A stretch of DNA of 54,784 nucleotides, from positions 1 to 54,784 of the forward strand of contig JAFZHD010000047.1 in the NCBI GenBank assembly GCA_017555085.1, given 5' to 3'. How positions within the stretch are numbered: position 1 is the stretch's first letter; every line of letters starts with the position of its first letter. Source of the DNA: Muribaculaceae bacterium (GTDB taxonomy: Bacteria > Bacteroidota > Bacteroidia > Bacteroidales > Muribaculaceae). A program made the translations under genes and the position numbers. The notes below the pieces were generated by a model that had not been told where the DNA came from, searched no databases, and was given only the letters and a program-made list of their open reading frames with translations. Below are positions 8,171 through 17,506 of this stretch, in pieces.

Positions 8171-8791
8171 ATGAAGAAAATTCTCACATCATTATTGCTC
8201 GGTTTGGTGGCATGCTTAACCATTACTGCCGCCGAGACCGACTCACACGATAATCGGTTATATATCGCGGTGGGCGAAAGCGAAGATTTGTCGCAAGTGC
8301 CCATCTATTTGCACTTGGACAACCCCACTATCGGCATCACTGCCATCGAGTTATATCTCACATTGCCCGAAGGAGCAAATGTCGGCTCTATTGAGCCAAC
8401 ATCGCGCAGCGCCGCCAGTCACAACATCACTACGGACGACACTCCAAACGGCTATTTCGTTTCAATCGCAAGCGAAAAAATCAAAAATTTTGATAGCACC
8501 GATGGCGCAGTATGCACCCTTTATTGCGACTTTGCCACTCTCGCCGACGGCAATTACACAATCTCGACATCAGGAGTATTTGCCATAGGTGTGGCCGATG
8601 ATATCGTAACATGCTACACCACCGACGGCCAAGAGGAACAGTTTACCAAGAACGAAGGCACAATGACCGGAATTGATAAAATCGCGCCCAACACCGGCAG
8701 TCTCGAAATCTACAACCTTCAAGGCATTCGCTTGAACGAACCTCAAAAGGGTCAAATCAACATTATCAACGGCAAAAAAGTTATCTTATGA
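8171..8791 (+). CDS. Secreted protein with cohesin-like domain and C-terminal tail
   Basis: A 206-residue exported protein with a signal peptide (residues 1-21, ending AAETD). Residues about 28-155 show the alternating pattern of a cohesin-type jelly roll: VPIYLHLDNP, GITAIELYLTLPEGANV, then GAVCTLYCDFATLADGNYTI. The last 30 residues (LEIYNLQGIRLNEPQKGQ, then a GKKV end) resemble the short C-terminal tails of Bacteroidales exported proteins that may use type 9 secretion. Its stop overlaps the start of the dockerin-bearing gene as ATGA. Cohesin identity is an inference from pattern; an unrelated beta-sandwich remains possible. Confidence 0.6.
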   Translation: MKKILTSLLLGLVACLTITAAETDSHDNRLYIAVGESEDLSQVPIYLHLDNPTIGITAIELYLTLPEGANVGSIEPTSRSAASHNITTDDTPNGYFVSIASEKIKNFDSTDGAVCTLYCDFATLADGNYTISTSGVFAIGVADDIVTCYTTDGQEEQFTKNEGTMTGIDKIAPNTGSLEIYNLQGIRLNEPQKGQINIINGKKVIL

Positions 8792-10257
8792 AAAAGAGAC
8801 TCACAATATTATTTGGCGCGGTGGCATTGCTATGCTCAATGGCTATGGCAAGTGCCATCTTACCCGCCGATGTCAACGGCGACGGCAAAGTATCAAACGA
8901 TGATGCCGCGCTCATTTATGCATATATTTGCGGCACTGCCAACGACTCAATCACTGCCGATGATGTCGACGTAAACGGCGACGGCAAGGTCAATACGGCC
9001 GATGTGGTTGAGGTGTATCAAAACAGCATTCCCTATCTCACTTTCAATGCCGACAAGGAGCAGACAATGACCGTCACACTTAAAGGCAGTTACATCTTGG
9101 ACGAGAGTTTGCAATACTCGGTCAAGGGCGGTCCTTGGACACAACTCACAGCCTCAAAACCCATCATTTTTGGTGGCGAAAACGGCACACTGCGCTTGCG
9201 CGGCAAGAGCGAGACCGGCTTGGCTGCCACTATCTCAAAGTATGCTCTGATTTCATTCAGCAACAAGAGTGTTTCGGTAGCATGTTCAGGCGATATTCGC
9301 ACCTTGGTTGACTACACCGAATATGCCTCGACCAACACCGACAAGGCTCTATTCTGCTACATGTTCAGCGGTTGCACCAACTTGACATCGGCACCCCAAC
9401 TGCCGTCTAAATCATTGGCCGACAGATGCTATTATGGCATGTTTTATAGTTGCACCGGCCTCACTGCCGCACCCTCATTACCAGCCACTTCGGTAAAATC
9501 ATCTTGCTATTACAGCATGTTCTATGGCTGCACAAGTTTGGCTACTGCGCCCACACTTCCTGCCGACACATTGGCCGACTTGTGCTACTACAACATGTTC
9601 TATGGTTGCACCGGCTTGTCATCGGCGCCGGCACTCCCCGCCACCTCTTTGACAAAGAGTTGCTACACCAACATGTTCTATGGCTGTACCAATTTGGCCG
9701 CCGCCCCTCAACTGCCCGCTAAGACATTGGAAGCCAACTGCTACGAAAAAATGTTTTATGGCTGCACAAGCCTGACAACAGCCCCCACACTCCCAGCCGA
9801 CTCGTTAGCCGAAAAATGCTATTACTACATGTTCCGCGACTGCACAAACCTCACTGCCGCACCCTCACTGCCGGCCGCCACCTTGGCAAAAAGTTGCTAT
9901 GAGTATATGTTCTATGGTTGCACCGGCTTGGCTTCTGTGCCCTCTTTTTCAGCCACAACATTGGCCGAAAGATGCTGCTTTGGCATGTTCTATGGTTGCA
10001 CCTCATTGACAGCAACACCCGTGCTATCTTCAACCACATTGGCAAAAAGTTGCTTCAACTCAATGTTCCGCGGTTGCACCAGTCTGAACACGGTCACCAT
10101 GTTGGCCACCGACATCTCGGCATCAAGTTGTCTTACAAATTGGTTAGACCGCGTGTCGGCCACAGGCACCTTCATCAAGTCGGCCGACATTGAAGAATCG
10201 GCCTTTACCCGCGACAAAAACGGCATTCCCCAAGGCTGGACCATTACCAATCGCTAA
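8788..10257 (+). CDS. Secreted dockerin-like protein with ten 26-residue BspA-type surface repeats
   Basis: A 489-residue exported protein. After a signal peptide (1-24) there is a type I dockerin-like pair of calcium loops, DVNGDGKVSNDD at residue 28 and DVNGDGKVNTAD at residue 61. Residues 90-185 form an Ig-like spacer. From residue 192 ten repeats of exactly 26 residues follow, with the consensus MFYGCTxLTxAPxLPAxTLAxxCYY; each has two cysteines, so disulfide stacking is possible. This belongs to the BspA/Treponema-type leucine-rich repeat surface proteins. The start overlaps the cohesin-like gene stop. The ligand is unknown. The pairing suggests the partner might dock this protein on the cell surface. 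Confidence 0.75.
   Translation: MKKRLTILFGAVALLCSMAMASAILPADVNGDGKVSNDDAALIYAYICGTANDSITADDVDVNGDGKVNTADVVEVYQNSIPYLTFNADKEQTMTVTLKGSYILDESLQYSVKGGPWTQLTASKPIIFGGENGTLRLRGKSETGLAATISKYALISFSNKSVSVACSGDIRTLVDYTEYASTNTDKALFCYMFSGCTNLTSAPQLPSKSLADRCYYGMFYSCTGLTAAPSLPATSVKSSCYYSMFYGCTSLATAPTLPADTLADLCYYNMFYGCTGLSSAPALPATSLTKSCYTNMFYGCTNLAAAPQLPAKTLEANCYEKMFYGCTSLTTAPTLPADSLAEKCYYYMFRDCTNLTAAPSLPAATLAKSCYEYMFYGCTGLASVPSFSATTLAERCCFGMFYGCTSLTATPVLSSTTLAKSCFNSMFRGCTSLNTVTMLATDISASSCLTNWLDRVSATGTFIKSADIEESAFTRDKNGIPQGWTITNR
9358..10137 (+). repeat. Ten tandem 78-bp repeats inside the dockerin-like gene
   Basis: The Met codon of each MF-GC repeat recurs every 78 bases, from 9361 to 10063, with no phase slip. 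The arrays diverge at silent and surface positions, so they are not a fresh duplication, but the constant length leaves room for copy number change by recombination. Confidence 0.85.
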
Positions 10258-10472
10258 CCAACTGTGTAGCAATATATTCAACAGCCAACCTTTCACAACA
10301 CTTATATCTTGCCGACGCAATTAACGCCCGACACACTCGGGTGGCATTATCTTATTTGCCGTTTTTTATGTCAAAAAAATCACTAACGGTGCGAAAATAT
10401 CGTTTAGACGAGTGTTATCTATCAAGAATAATTCGTAATTTTGCACTTTAATAATATATAAACATTAGCATC

Positions 10473-12083
10473 GTGGAAACCAAGTACATATTCGTAACAG
10501 GAGGCGTGGTATCGTCTCTCGGTAAAGGAGTTATTTCATCATCACTCGCATGCTTGCTCAAAGCACGCGGTTTCAGAGTAACTATCCAAAAGTTTGACCC
10601 CTACATCAACATCAACTCAGGCTTGCTCAACCCCTATGAGCACGGCGAAAGTTATGTAACTGTCGACGGTCACGAAGGCGACCTTGACCTCGGTCACTAT
10701 GAACGCTTTACTAACATTCAGACTACAAAAGCAAACAATATCACATCAGGACGCATCTACCAAAATGTAATCAACCGCGAACGCCGCGGCGAATACTCTG
10801 GTAAGACCGTTCAGGTTATCCCTCACATCACTGACGAAATCAAGCGTAACATCAAGAAACTCGGCAGCAAAGGCGAGTATGACTTCATCGTTACCGAAAT
10901 CGGCGGAACTGTGGGCGACATCGAGTCACTCCCCTTCCTCGAAAGCGTTCGTCAATTGCGTTGGGAACTCGGCGACCGTTGCGTGTGTGTTCACCTCACT
11001 TACATGCCCTATGTTGCCGCAGCAAAAGAGCTCAAAACCAAACCCACTCAACACTCTGTGAAGAAACTTCAAGAACTCGGCATCCAACCCGACGTTCTCA
11101 TTCTTCGCACCGAGCACAACATCGAAGCCGATGTACGCCGCAAAATCGCATTGTTCTGCAATGTTGACCCCAAGGCTGTTATCCAATCAATCGATGTGCC
11201 CACTATCTATGAAGTGCCCTTGAAGATGCACGAACAAGGTTTTGACACATTTGTACTCAACAAAACCAACACAAAATTTGAAGGCGAACCCGACATGACT
11301 TTGTGGAACAACTTCCTCAACAAACTCAAAAACGCCGAAAAGAGCGTGAAAATCGGTTTGGTGGGCAAGTATGTTGAACTTCCCGATGCTTACAAGTCAA
11401 TCATGGAATCGCTCATTCAAGCAGCAACATACAACGACCGCAAACTTGACCTCAAACTCATTCAGTCAGAGACTATCAACGACGGCAATGTAGGTCAAAT
11501 TCTCGGCGAAATGGACGGTGTGCTCATCGCTCCCGGCTCTAAGCCCCGCGGTGTTGAAGGCAAAATCGCTGCCGCTAAATGGTGTCGCGAAAACAATGTA
11601 CCCACTTTTGGTATCAGCCTCGGCATGCAATGCATGATTGTGGAATTTGCCCGCAACGTGATGGGTCTCGCAGGCGCTGACAGCACCGAAATGAACCAAT
11701 CAACTCCCCACAAGGTTATCGACTGCATGGACGACCAAAAATCTATGCCCGATGTTGACGGCCTCACTCGCATGGGTAACTTTGAATGCCAAATCATGCC
11801 CAACAGCAAAGTAGCAAAAGCCTATGGCGTTGACAGCGTTCAAGAGCGTCACCACAACCGCTATGAGGTAAACAACGCTTATCGCGAAGACTTGGAAAAA
11901 GCCGGCATGAAATGTGTGGCTATCAACCCCACTCTCAACTTTGTTGAAGCCGTTGAACTCAGCGACAAACAATGGTTTGTGGGCGTTCAATACCACCCCG
12001 AGTATTCAAGCACCGTGCTCAATCCTCACCCCTTGTTTGTTGACTTTGTACGCGCAGCAGTAGAATACAGCGAATCTAAATAA
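10473..12083 (+). CDS. pyrG: CTP synthase with serine in place of the glutaminase cysteine
   Basis: It makes CTP from UTP with ATP, normally taking ammonia from glutamine. The protein is 536 residues and starts at GTG. The synthetase half looks intact (GGVVSSLGKGVISSSL, DLDLGHYERF, EIGGTVGDIESLPFLE). The glutaminase half is unusual: the nucleophile motif GICLGMQ reads GISLGMQ, with Ser382 encoded by AGC at 11616-11618, and the oxyanion loop PGGFG or similar reads PGSKP at residues 354-358. The His508 and Glu510 partners (YHPEY) remain. The lid region GGTMRLG is DGLTRMG. It may depend on free ammonia, or Ser may act weakly. yidC follows after 27 bases. Confidence 0.93.
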   Translation: METKYIFVTGGVVSSLGKGVISSSLACLLKARGFRVTIQKFDPYININSGLLNPYEHGESYVTVDGHEGDLDLGHYERFTNIQTTKANNITSGRIYQNVINRERRGEYSGKTVQVIPHITDEIKRNIKKLGSKGEYDFIVTEIGGTVGDIESLPFLESVRQLRWELGDRCVCVHLTYMPYVAAAKELKTKPTQHSVKKLQELGIQPDVLILRTEHNIEADVRRKIALFCNVDPKAVIQSIDVPTIYEVPLKMHEQGFDTFVLNKTNTKFEGEPDMTLWNNFLNKLKNAEKSVKIGLVGKYVELPDAYKSIMESLIQAATYNDRKLDLKLIQSETINDGNVGQILGEMDGVLIAPGSKPRGVEGKIAAAKWCRENNVPTFGISLGMQCMIVEFARNVMGLAGADSTEMNQSTPHKVIDCMDDQKSMPDVDGLTRMGNFECQIMPNSKVAKAYGVDSVQERHHNRYEVNNAYREDLEKAGMKCVAINPTLNFVEAVELSDKQWFVGVQYHPEYSSTVLNPHPLFVDFVRAAVEYSESK

Positions 12084-12110
12084 TAAAATCATATAACTCT
12101 ACCTTACAGA

Positions 12111-14216
12111 ATGGACAAAAACACTCTGCTCGGTCTTTTGATGATGGGTGCCGTCATCCTTGGTTTCATGTGGCTCAACCAGCCATCTGAGGAAGAACTC
12201 GCCCGTCAGCGTCAAGCACAGGCCGAATTGGCTGCCGCTCAACAAAACGCTATTGAGCAAGCCCAACAAAACGAACTTCTCGTCGACTCGTTCACTCCCA
12301 CCGAACTTGCCCTCGTTGCCCCCACTGTGAAGCAATATGGCACATTGGTTGACGGAGTTTACAAACTCGAAAACAAAAATGTGAACCTCAGCCTTGATGG
12401 CGACAAACTCTCGGGCACAGTTACTGCCGGCGACACTCTCATCAATGTAAACGATGTGTTGACCGCAAATTGGGCCAACTGCAAACCCCGCGTGGCAACA
12501 CTCGCAGTGAAAGTGTTGAAATCAGAAATCAACAATATTGCCCGCTACAAAGAATTTGCACAATATCTCACCGGCGAAGAAAAAACTGTCAAACTTGAAA
12601 ACAGCGTGCTTTCGCTTGACCTTTCAAGCAAAGGCGGTTTCCTTTCACGCGCCGAATTGAAAGAATATCAAGCCTATGACAGCAGCAACATCGTGTTGTT
12701 TGACGCCGCTACAAGCGACTTCAACATGACTTTGCTCACCAACAATCAGCGTCTTGAAACCCGCGACCTCTACTTTACCCCTGAGGTTGAAGGCGACACT
12801 GCTGTTGTAATGGCACTCAATTTGGGTCAAAACGCCCGATTTGCCATTCGCTACACACTCATGCCCGACAGTTACATCGTTAAGATGGACATCGAGCAGA
12901 GCAACATGGCCAACATCATTCCTTCAAGCACATCGGCTATTGATATCCATTGGTATCAGAAAATGAAACGCAATGAGAAGGGCCGCACATTTGAAGAACG
13001 CAACAGCGCAATCTACTACAAATATGCAAGCGGAGATGTTGAAGACCTCTCGGCAATGGAAACCGAAAGCGAAGAAGCCGACAGCCGCGTGAAATGGGTG
13101 GCGTTCAAAAACCAATTCTTCTCATCGGCAATCATCGCTCGCGACCACTTCACCGGTGCAAAACTCAACAGCGTTGACCTCAAAGAAACTTCACAAACAG
13201 CGTTTCTCAAAGATATGACTGCCGACATGGCAATCGAATACTCATCGGCCGACGCCAAACCCGCTTCATTTGACATCTTCCTCGGTCCTAACTTGTATCC
13301 CTTGCTCTCAGACTACGACGATACGCTCAACGCCGACGAAGACCTCGAACTCACAAAATTGATTCCCCTCGGTTGGGCATTGTTCCGTTGGATTAACACA
13401 TTGATTATTATCCCTGTGTTTACCTTCTTGGGCAGCTTCATGAGCAACTATGGTCTCATCATTCTCTTGCTCACATTGTTCATCAAAGTCTTGCTCTTCC
13501 CCTTCACTTACAAGAGCTACATGTCGCAAGCAAAAATGCGCTTGCTCGCCCCCGAAATCAAAGAGATTAACGACAAATATCCCGGCCAGGAAAATGCCAT
13601 GGTGCGTCAGCAAAAGACTATGGAACTTTACAGCAAAGCCGGCGCAAGCCCCTTCTCTGGCTGCTTGCCTATGTTGTTGCAAATGCCCATCCTCATCGCC
13701 ATGTTCACATTCTTCCCCTCATGCATTGAGTTGCGTGGCGAAGCATTCCTTTGGGCCAAAGACCTCTCAGCACCCGATGCTATCTTCTCATGGGAAACTC
13801 ACATCCCCATCATTTCAAGCATCTTTGGCAACCATGTAAGTTTGTTCTGTTTGCTCATGACTGCGACAAACATCCTCTACACTTACATTAATATGCAAAA
13901 TCAGCCTCAACAATCATCGATGCCAGGTATGAAGTGGATGATGTATCTCATGCCCGTGATGTTCCTCTTCTTCTTCAACGACTACGCATCAGGTTTGAGT
14001 TACTACTACTTCCTCTCATTGCTCATCACTATTGTGCAAACCTATGCTTTCCGCTTCATCATCGACGAAGAAAAAGTAAAAGCACAAATGAAAGCCAACG
14101 CCAAGAAACCCCGCAAGAAAAGCGGATTCATGGCACGATTGGAAGAAGCACAACGCCGTCAACAAGCAATGTTGCGCGAACAGCAAAAACAACAGGCTAA
14201 AAAAGGCAAAAACTAA
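12111..14216 (+). CDS. yidC: Membrane protein insertase YidC
   Basis: It inserts and folds inner-membrane proteins, alone or with the Sec translocon. The 701-residue length is on the long side for YidC but normal for Bacteroidetes. Residues 5-20 form an N-terminal membrane anchor (LLGLLMMGAVILGFMWL), followed by a large periplasmic beta domain to about residue 410. The conserved core follows: NYGLIILLLTLFIKVLLFPF, SPFSGCLPMLLQMPILIAMF, and two later helices (KWMMYLMPVMFLFFFNDYAS and the last before the tail). The C-terminus is a basic, Gln-rich tail that may contact ribosomes. It lies in one direction with pyrG. Confidence 0.95.
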   Translation: MDKNTLLGLLMMGAVILGFMWLNQPSEEELARQRQAQAELAAAQQNAIEQAQQNELLVDSFTPTELALVAPTVKQYGTLVDGVYKLENKNVNLSLDGDKLSGTVTAGDTLINVNDVLTANWANCKPRVATLAVKVLKSEINNIARYKEFAQYLTGEEKTVKLENSVLSLDLSSKGGFLSRAELKEYQAYDSSNIVLFDAATSDFNMTLLTNNQRLETRDLYFTPEVEGDTAVVMALNLGQNARFAIRYTLMPDSYIVKMDIEQSNMANIIPSSTSAIDIHWYQKMKRNEKGRTFEERNSAIYYKYASGDVEDLSAMETESEEADSRVKWVAFKNQFFSSAIIARDHFTGAKLNSVDLKETSQTAFLKDMTADMAIEYSSADAKPASFDIFLGPNLYPLLSDYDDTLNADEDLELTKLIPLGWALFRWINTLIIIPVFTFLGSFMSNYGLIILLLTLFIKVLLFPFTYKSYMSQAKMRLLAPEIKEINDKYPGQENAMVRQQKTMELYSKAGASPFSGCLPMLLQMPILIAMFTFFPSCIELRGEAFLWAKDLSAPDAIFSWETHIPIISSIFGNHVSLFCLLMTATNILYTYINMQNQPQQSSMPGMKWMMYLMPVMFLFFFNDYASGLSYYYFLSLLITIVQTYAFRFIIDEEKVKAQMKANAKKPRKKSGFMARLEEAQRRQQAMLREQQKQQAKKGKN

Positions 14217-14246
14217 TCAGGACTAAACCCCGATTATCTCAATAAA

Positions 14247-14277
14247 CAAAAGCACCCACACGGGTGCTTTTGTTGTT
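14247..14277 (+). terminator. Terminator after yidC
   Basis: CAAAAGCACCC and GGGTGCTTTTG form an 11-bp stem with an ACAC loop and are followed by TTGTTT. It ends the pyrG-yidC transcript. Bases 14278-14469 beyond it hold no gene that I can see; a short imperfect hairpin (ATCATC..CCC / GGG..GATGAT) lies near 14406-14431. Confidence 0.8.
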
Positions 14278-14469
14278 TACAGAAAATATGCAAGGAACGA
14301 GATAAGTGCAAAACACAAACATCACCCAACTTACTATCATGAAAAAATTTCGCTAAATTTACATTACATTAAAAACGGCCTCTTTGCTGGAACTCGCCGG
14401 AAATATCATCACCCTGTGTGGGGATGATTCAAAAACAATGAGCACCAATCCACCCTACCCCATAAACAA

Positions 14470-14510
14470 ACGATAGCGACCTCGCTGAGGCCGCTATCGT
14501 CATTTAGTTA
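14470..14510 (-). terminator. Terminator after korB
   Basis: Read on the minus strand, ACGATAGCG and CGCTATCGT form a 9-bp stem with an inner CCTC/GAGG pair, followed by TTGTTTATG. It is 25 bases past the korB stop. Confidence 0.75.
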
Positions 14511-14524
14511 TGTAGTTATTGGGG

Positions 14525-15538
14525 TTATTTTACTTCCCAAGTTTCGCCGGCGAGAATCATGTCGCGCAATGACGAGAAGCCTTTCTTGGCACGAACTTCG
14601 GCAACTTGCTTGTCGATTTCTTCGTTGTAAGTGAGCGCTTCCACATCACGAATCACACCTACTGCGAGGGGCAATTCCTTGCCGTCCATCATTGCAAGTT
14701 GCTGATGGAGGAAGTTTGACTCGCAATGTGCATCGTGAACGAGAACATCGTCGATAGTGTATCCGTCAACACCGATTTCAACGGCTTTCAACAAAAATCC
14801 GTCTTGAACGATACCTTTGTTGCCATCTTTACCAAAGAGCATTTTTTCGCCGTGGCGCAAATGAATTGTGCGGTCGGCGCGATATTCTTTGTCAGTAATT
14901 GCGTTGTGAATGCCGTGGTTGAAAATCACACAGTTTTGCAAAATTTCAACAACCGATGTACCCTTGTGTTGAGCGGCTGCAACCATCACTTCTTGTGTGG
15001 TAGCGAGTTCAACATCGATGCTGCGTGCAAAGAAATTGCCACGCGCGCCAAATACCAATTCGGCGGGAATAAACGGGTCTTCAGTAGTGCCATAGGGCGA
15101 TGATTTTGACACAAAGCCACGGTCGCTTGTGGGCGAGTATTGACCCTTTGTCAAACCATAAATTTTATTGTTGAGCAACATGATATTGAGGTCGATGTTG
15201 CGGCGCACTGCGTGAATGAAGTGGTTACCACCGATAGCGAGACCGTCGCCATCGCCCGAGATTTGCCATACGGTCATTTCGGGGTTAGCCACCTTGAAGC
15301 CTGTCGCAATTGCTGCTGCACGGCCGTGGATAGTGTGGAAACCATAGGTGTTCATATAATAGGGCAAACGAGAACTACAACCGATGCCCGAAATAACGGC
15401 TGTCATGTGAGGAGCAACGCCCACTGTCGCCATTGCCTTGTGAAGCGAGTTGAGGATAGCGTGGTCGCCACAACCGGGACACCAACGCACCGATTGGTCA
15501 CTCTTATAATTGGCTGCTGTATATTTGTTTTCTTCCAT
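14525..15538 (-). CDS. korB: 2-oxoacid:ferredoxin oxidoreductase, beta subunit
   Basis: The thiamine-diphosphate subunit, 337 residues. With KorA it decarboxylates a 2-oxoacid, probably 2-oxoglutarate, to the acyl-CoA and passes electrons to ferredoxin. Seen in sequence: WCPGCGDHAIL near residue 19, GIGCSSRLPYYM, the diphosphate-binding GDGDGLAIGGNHFIHA with a downstream NNKIYGLTKGQYSPTS. These fit the KorB group, though related pyruvate or branched-chain 2-oxoacid enzymes are not excluded. The start is 4 bases after korA. Confidence 0.9.
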   Translation of the reverse strand: MEENKYTAANYKSDQSVRWCPGCGDHAILNSLHKAMATVGVAPHMTAVISGIGCSSRLPYYMNTYGFHTIHGRAAAIATGFKVANPEMTVWQISGDGDGLAIGGNHFIHAVRRNIDLNIMLLNNKIYGLTKGQYSPTSDRGFVSKSSPYGTTEDPFIPAELVFGARGNFFARSIDVELATTQEVMVAAAQHKGTSVVEILQNCVIFNHGIHNAITDKEYRADRTIHLRHGEKMLFGKDGNKGIVQDGFLLKAVEIGVDGYTIDDVLVHDAHCESNFLHQQLAMMDGKELPLAVGVIRDVEALTYNEEIDKQVAEVRAKKGFSSLRDMILAGETWEVK

Positions 15539-15541
15539 TGT

Positions 15542-17386
15542 TTAGTCCTCCATAATTTTAGTCACGCCGTCAATGATTTCTTTAACCAAGAATGGTTGAC
15601 CTTGCACCTTGTTGATGCGTGAGATTTTAACTTCGGGGAATTTTGCTTGAAGGAAATCGGCAAACTGACCTGTGTTCAACTCGGCCACGATTACGCGACG
15701 GTATTTAGCAAATACTTCGGCGGTATTAGCGGGGAGCGGGTTGATGTAACGGAAGTGTGCAAACGCCACTTTCTTGCCTGCCTTATTGAGTTCCTGTGCA
15801 GCAGTGTAGAGATGACCGTATGTACCTCCCCAACCCACGATGAGCGTGTCGGCATCGGCATCACATTGCACTTCAAGTGCAGGGATATTGTTGGCGATGC
15901 GGTCGATTTTCTCTTTACGAGTATAAACCATCTTTTCGTGGTTAACGGGATCGGTCGAAATTGCACCTGTGTTATAGTCTTTTTCGAGACCGCCAAGACG
16001 GTGTGCGCAACCTTCTGTACCTGGAATTGCCCAATAACGCACCTTAGTTTCTTCATCGCGCAAATATGCACGCCATGTAGCCTTCAATTCTTCGGGGACA
16101 TAGCGAGGATGAATTTCGGGGTACTCGTCGGCATCGGGAATGCGCCATGCCGATGAACCGTTGCCGATAAATGCGTCGGTGAGCAAAATAACGGGAGTCA
16201 TGTGCTCAACAGCCACACGGCACGCTTCAAACGCCATTGTAAAGCAGTCGGTGGGCGATGCTGGAGCCATTACCGCGAGAGGAGACTCGCCATTGCGACC
16301 ATAGAGGGCTTGGAACAAGTCGGTCTGCTCGGTTTTGGTGGGAAGGCCTGTTGAGGGGCCGCCTCGCTGAACATCAATAATAACCAAAGGCAACTCAGCC
16401 ATAACAGCCAAGCCGATGCCTTCGCTCTTCAATGCCAAACCGGGACCTGATGTTGATGTAACAGCGAGGTTACCTGCAAATGCCGCACCGATAGCCGAGC
16501 ATACGCCGGCAATTTCGTCTTCCATTTGACACGCTTTCACGCCCAAATCTTTGCGTTTGGCGAGTTCATGCAAAATGTCGGTTGCGGGAGTGATAGGATA
16601 ACTACCCAGGAACAAGGGACGGCCTGCTTTTTCGGCAGCCATGATAAGGCCCCATGCAGTGGCAGTGTTACCATTGATATCAGTGTATTTGCCAGGACGG
16701 GCAGCCTCGGTTTCGATGCGATAGGTCGATACCGATGCGTGGATATTGTGACCATAGTCATAGCCGGCTTGGATAACCAAAGCATTGGCGTCATAGATAG
16801 CCGGTTTCTTGGCAAATTTTGCTTTCAAATGTTGCAATGCGCTTTCCAAAGGACGGTCAAACAACCAGCACACAAGACCGAGAGCAAAAATGTTGCGGCA
16901 TTTGAGTACCGATTTATTGTCAAGACCGGTTTCGGCCAACGCTGCTTTGGTCATTGATGTGATGGGCACCTCAACCACTTGGGCTGTGATGCCGAGTTCT
17001 TTGAAAGGCTCATCAGTTTCAAAAAGCGCCTTTTTGAGGTCCGATTCTTTGAAAGAATCAATGTCAACGATGATAACACCGCCGGCTTTGAGAAATTTCA
17101 CATTTTGCTTGAGAGCAGCAGGATTCATTGCGATGAGTACATCGGCTTGGTCACCGGGTGTGTAAACGCCTGTACCTACGCTAACTTGAAATCCCGACAC
17201 ACCACTCAATGAACCTTGCGGAGCGCGAATTTCGGCAGGATAATCGGGGAATGTAGAAACTTGGTTTCCAACTCCGGCCGAGACATTAGTGAAGATGTTG
17301 CCTGCCAACTGCATACCATCTCCCGAGTCGCCCGAGAATCGAACAACTACTTTGTCAAGCACTTTGATATTGGTATTCTCCAACAT
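15542..17386 (-). CDS. korA: 2-oxoacid:ferredoxin oxidoreductase, fused gamma-alpha subunit
   Basis: A 614-residue protein in which the gamma domain (residues 10-190, starting KVVVRFSGDSGDGMQLAGN) is fused to the alpha domain (about 215-614). The alpha part carries the TPP-side GSYPITPATDILHELA and TSTSGPGLALKSEGIGLA with QRGGPSTGLPTKTEQTDL. The complex supplies reduced ferredoxin and succinyl-CoA in the incomplete TCA cycle of anaerobic Bacteroidales. It precedes korB by 4 bases and is followed upstream by a promoter-like region. Confidence 0.9.
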   Translation of the reverse strand: MLENTNIKVLDKVVVRFSGDSGDGMQLAGNIFTNVSAGVGNQVSTFPDYPAEIRAPQGSLSGVSGFQVSVGTGVYTPGDQADVLIAMNPAALKQNVKFLKAGGVIIVDIDSFKESDLKKALFETDEPFKELGITAQVVEVPITSMTKAALAETGLDNKSVLKCRNIFALGLVCWLFDRPLESALQHLKAKFAKKPAIYDANALVIQAGYDYGHNIHASVSTYRIETEAARPGKYTDINGNTATAWGLIMAAEKAGRPLFLGSYPITPATDILHELAKRKDLGVKACQMEDEIAGVCSAIGAAFAGNLAVTSTSGPGLALKSEGIGLAVMAELPLVIIDVQRGGPSTGLPTKTEQTDLFQALYGRNGESPLAVMAPASPTDCFTMAFEACRVAVEHMTPVILLTDAFIGNGSSAWRIPDADEYPEIHPRYVPEELKATWRAYLRDEETKVRYWAIPGTEGCAHRLGGLEKDYNTGAISTDPVNHEKMVYTRKEKIDRIANNIPALEVQCDADADTLIVGWGGTYGHLYTAAQELNKAGKKVAFAHFRYINPLPANTAEVFAKYRRVIVAELNTGQFADFLQAKFPEVKISRINKVQGQPFLVKEIIDGVTKIMED

Positions 17387-17455
17387 AACAAATTGATTTA
17401 TAGCACTATATTTATTTTGTTTTTTTGCCTGGTTTATCCAAGGTTAAGATTATGG

Positions 17456-17485
17456 CAAAGATAATGATTTATTCATTATCAGCAA
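17456..17485 (-). promoter_or_regulatory. Probable korA promoter
   Basis: On the minus strand TTGC at 17482-17485, an 18-base spacer and TATCTTTG at 17456-17463, a good TAnnTTTG -7 box. Transcription would start near 17449, about 60 bases before the korA ATG. Confidence 0.6.
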
Positions 17486-17506
17486 CCATTATCCCACAAT
17501 TTATTT

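Noticed and set aside
10327..10341. CCCGA-CACAC-TCGGG hairpin before pyrG as a terminator
   Set aside because: The stem is only 5 bp and the T-rich tail is more than 10 bases away.
12099..14200. Many frames of 60-130 residues antisense or out of phase in yidC, as in other long genes
   Set aside because: Strong bias to C-ending codons keeps other frames open; none has a domain, start signal or spacing of its own.
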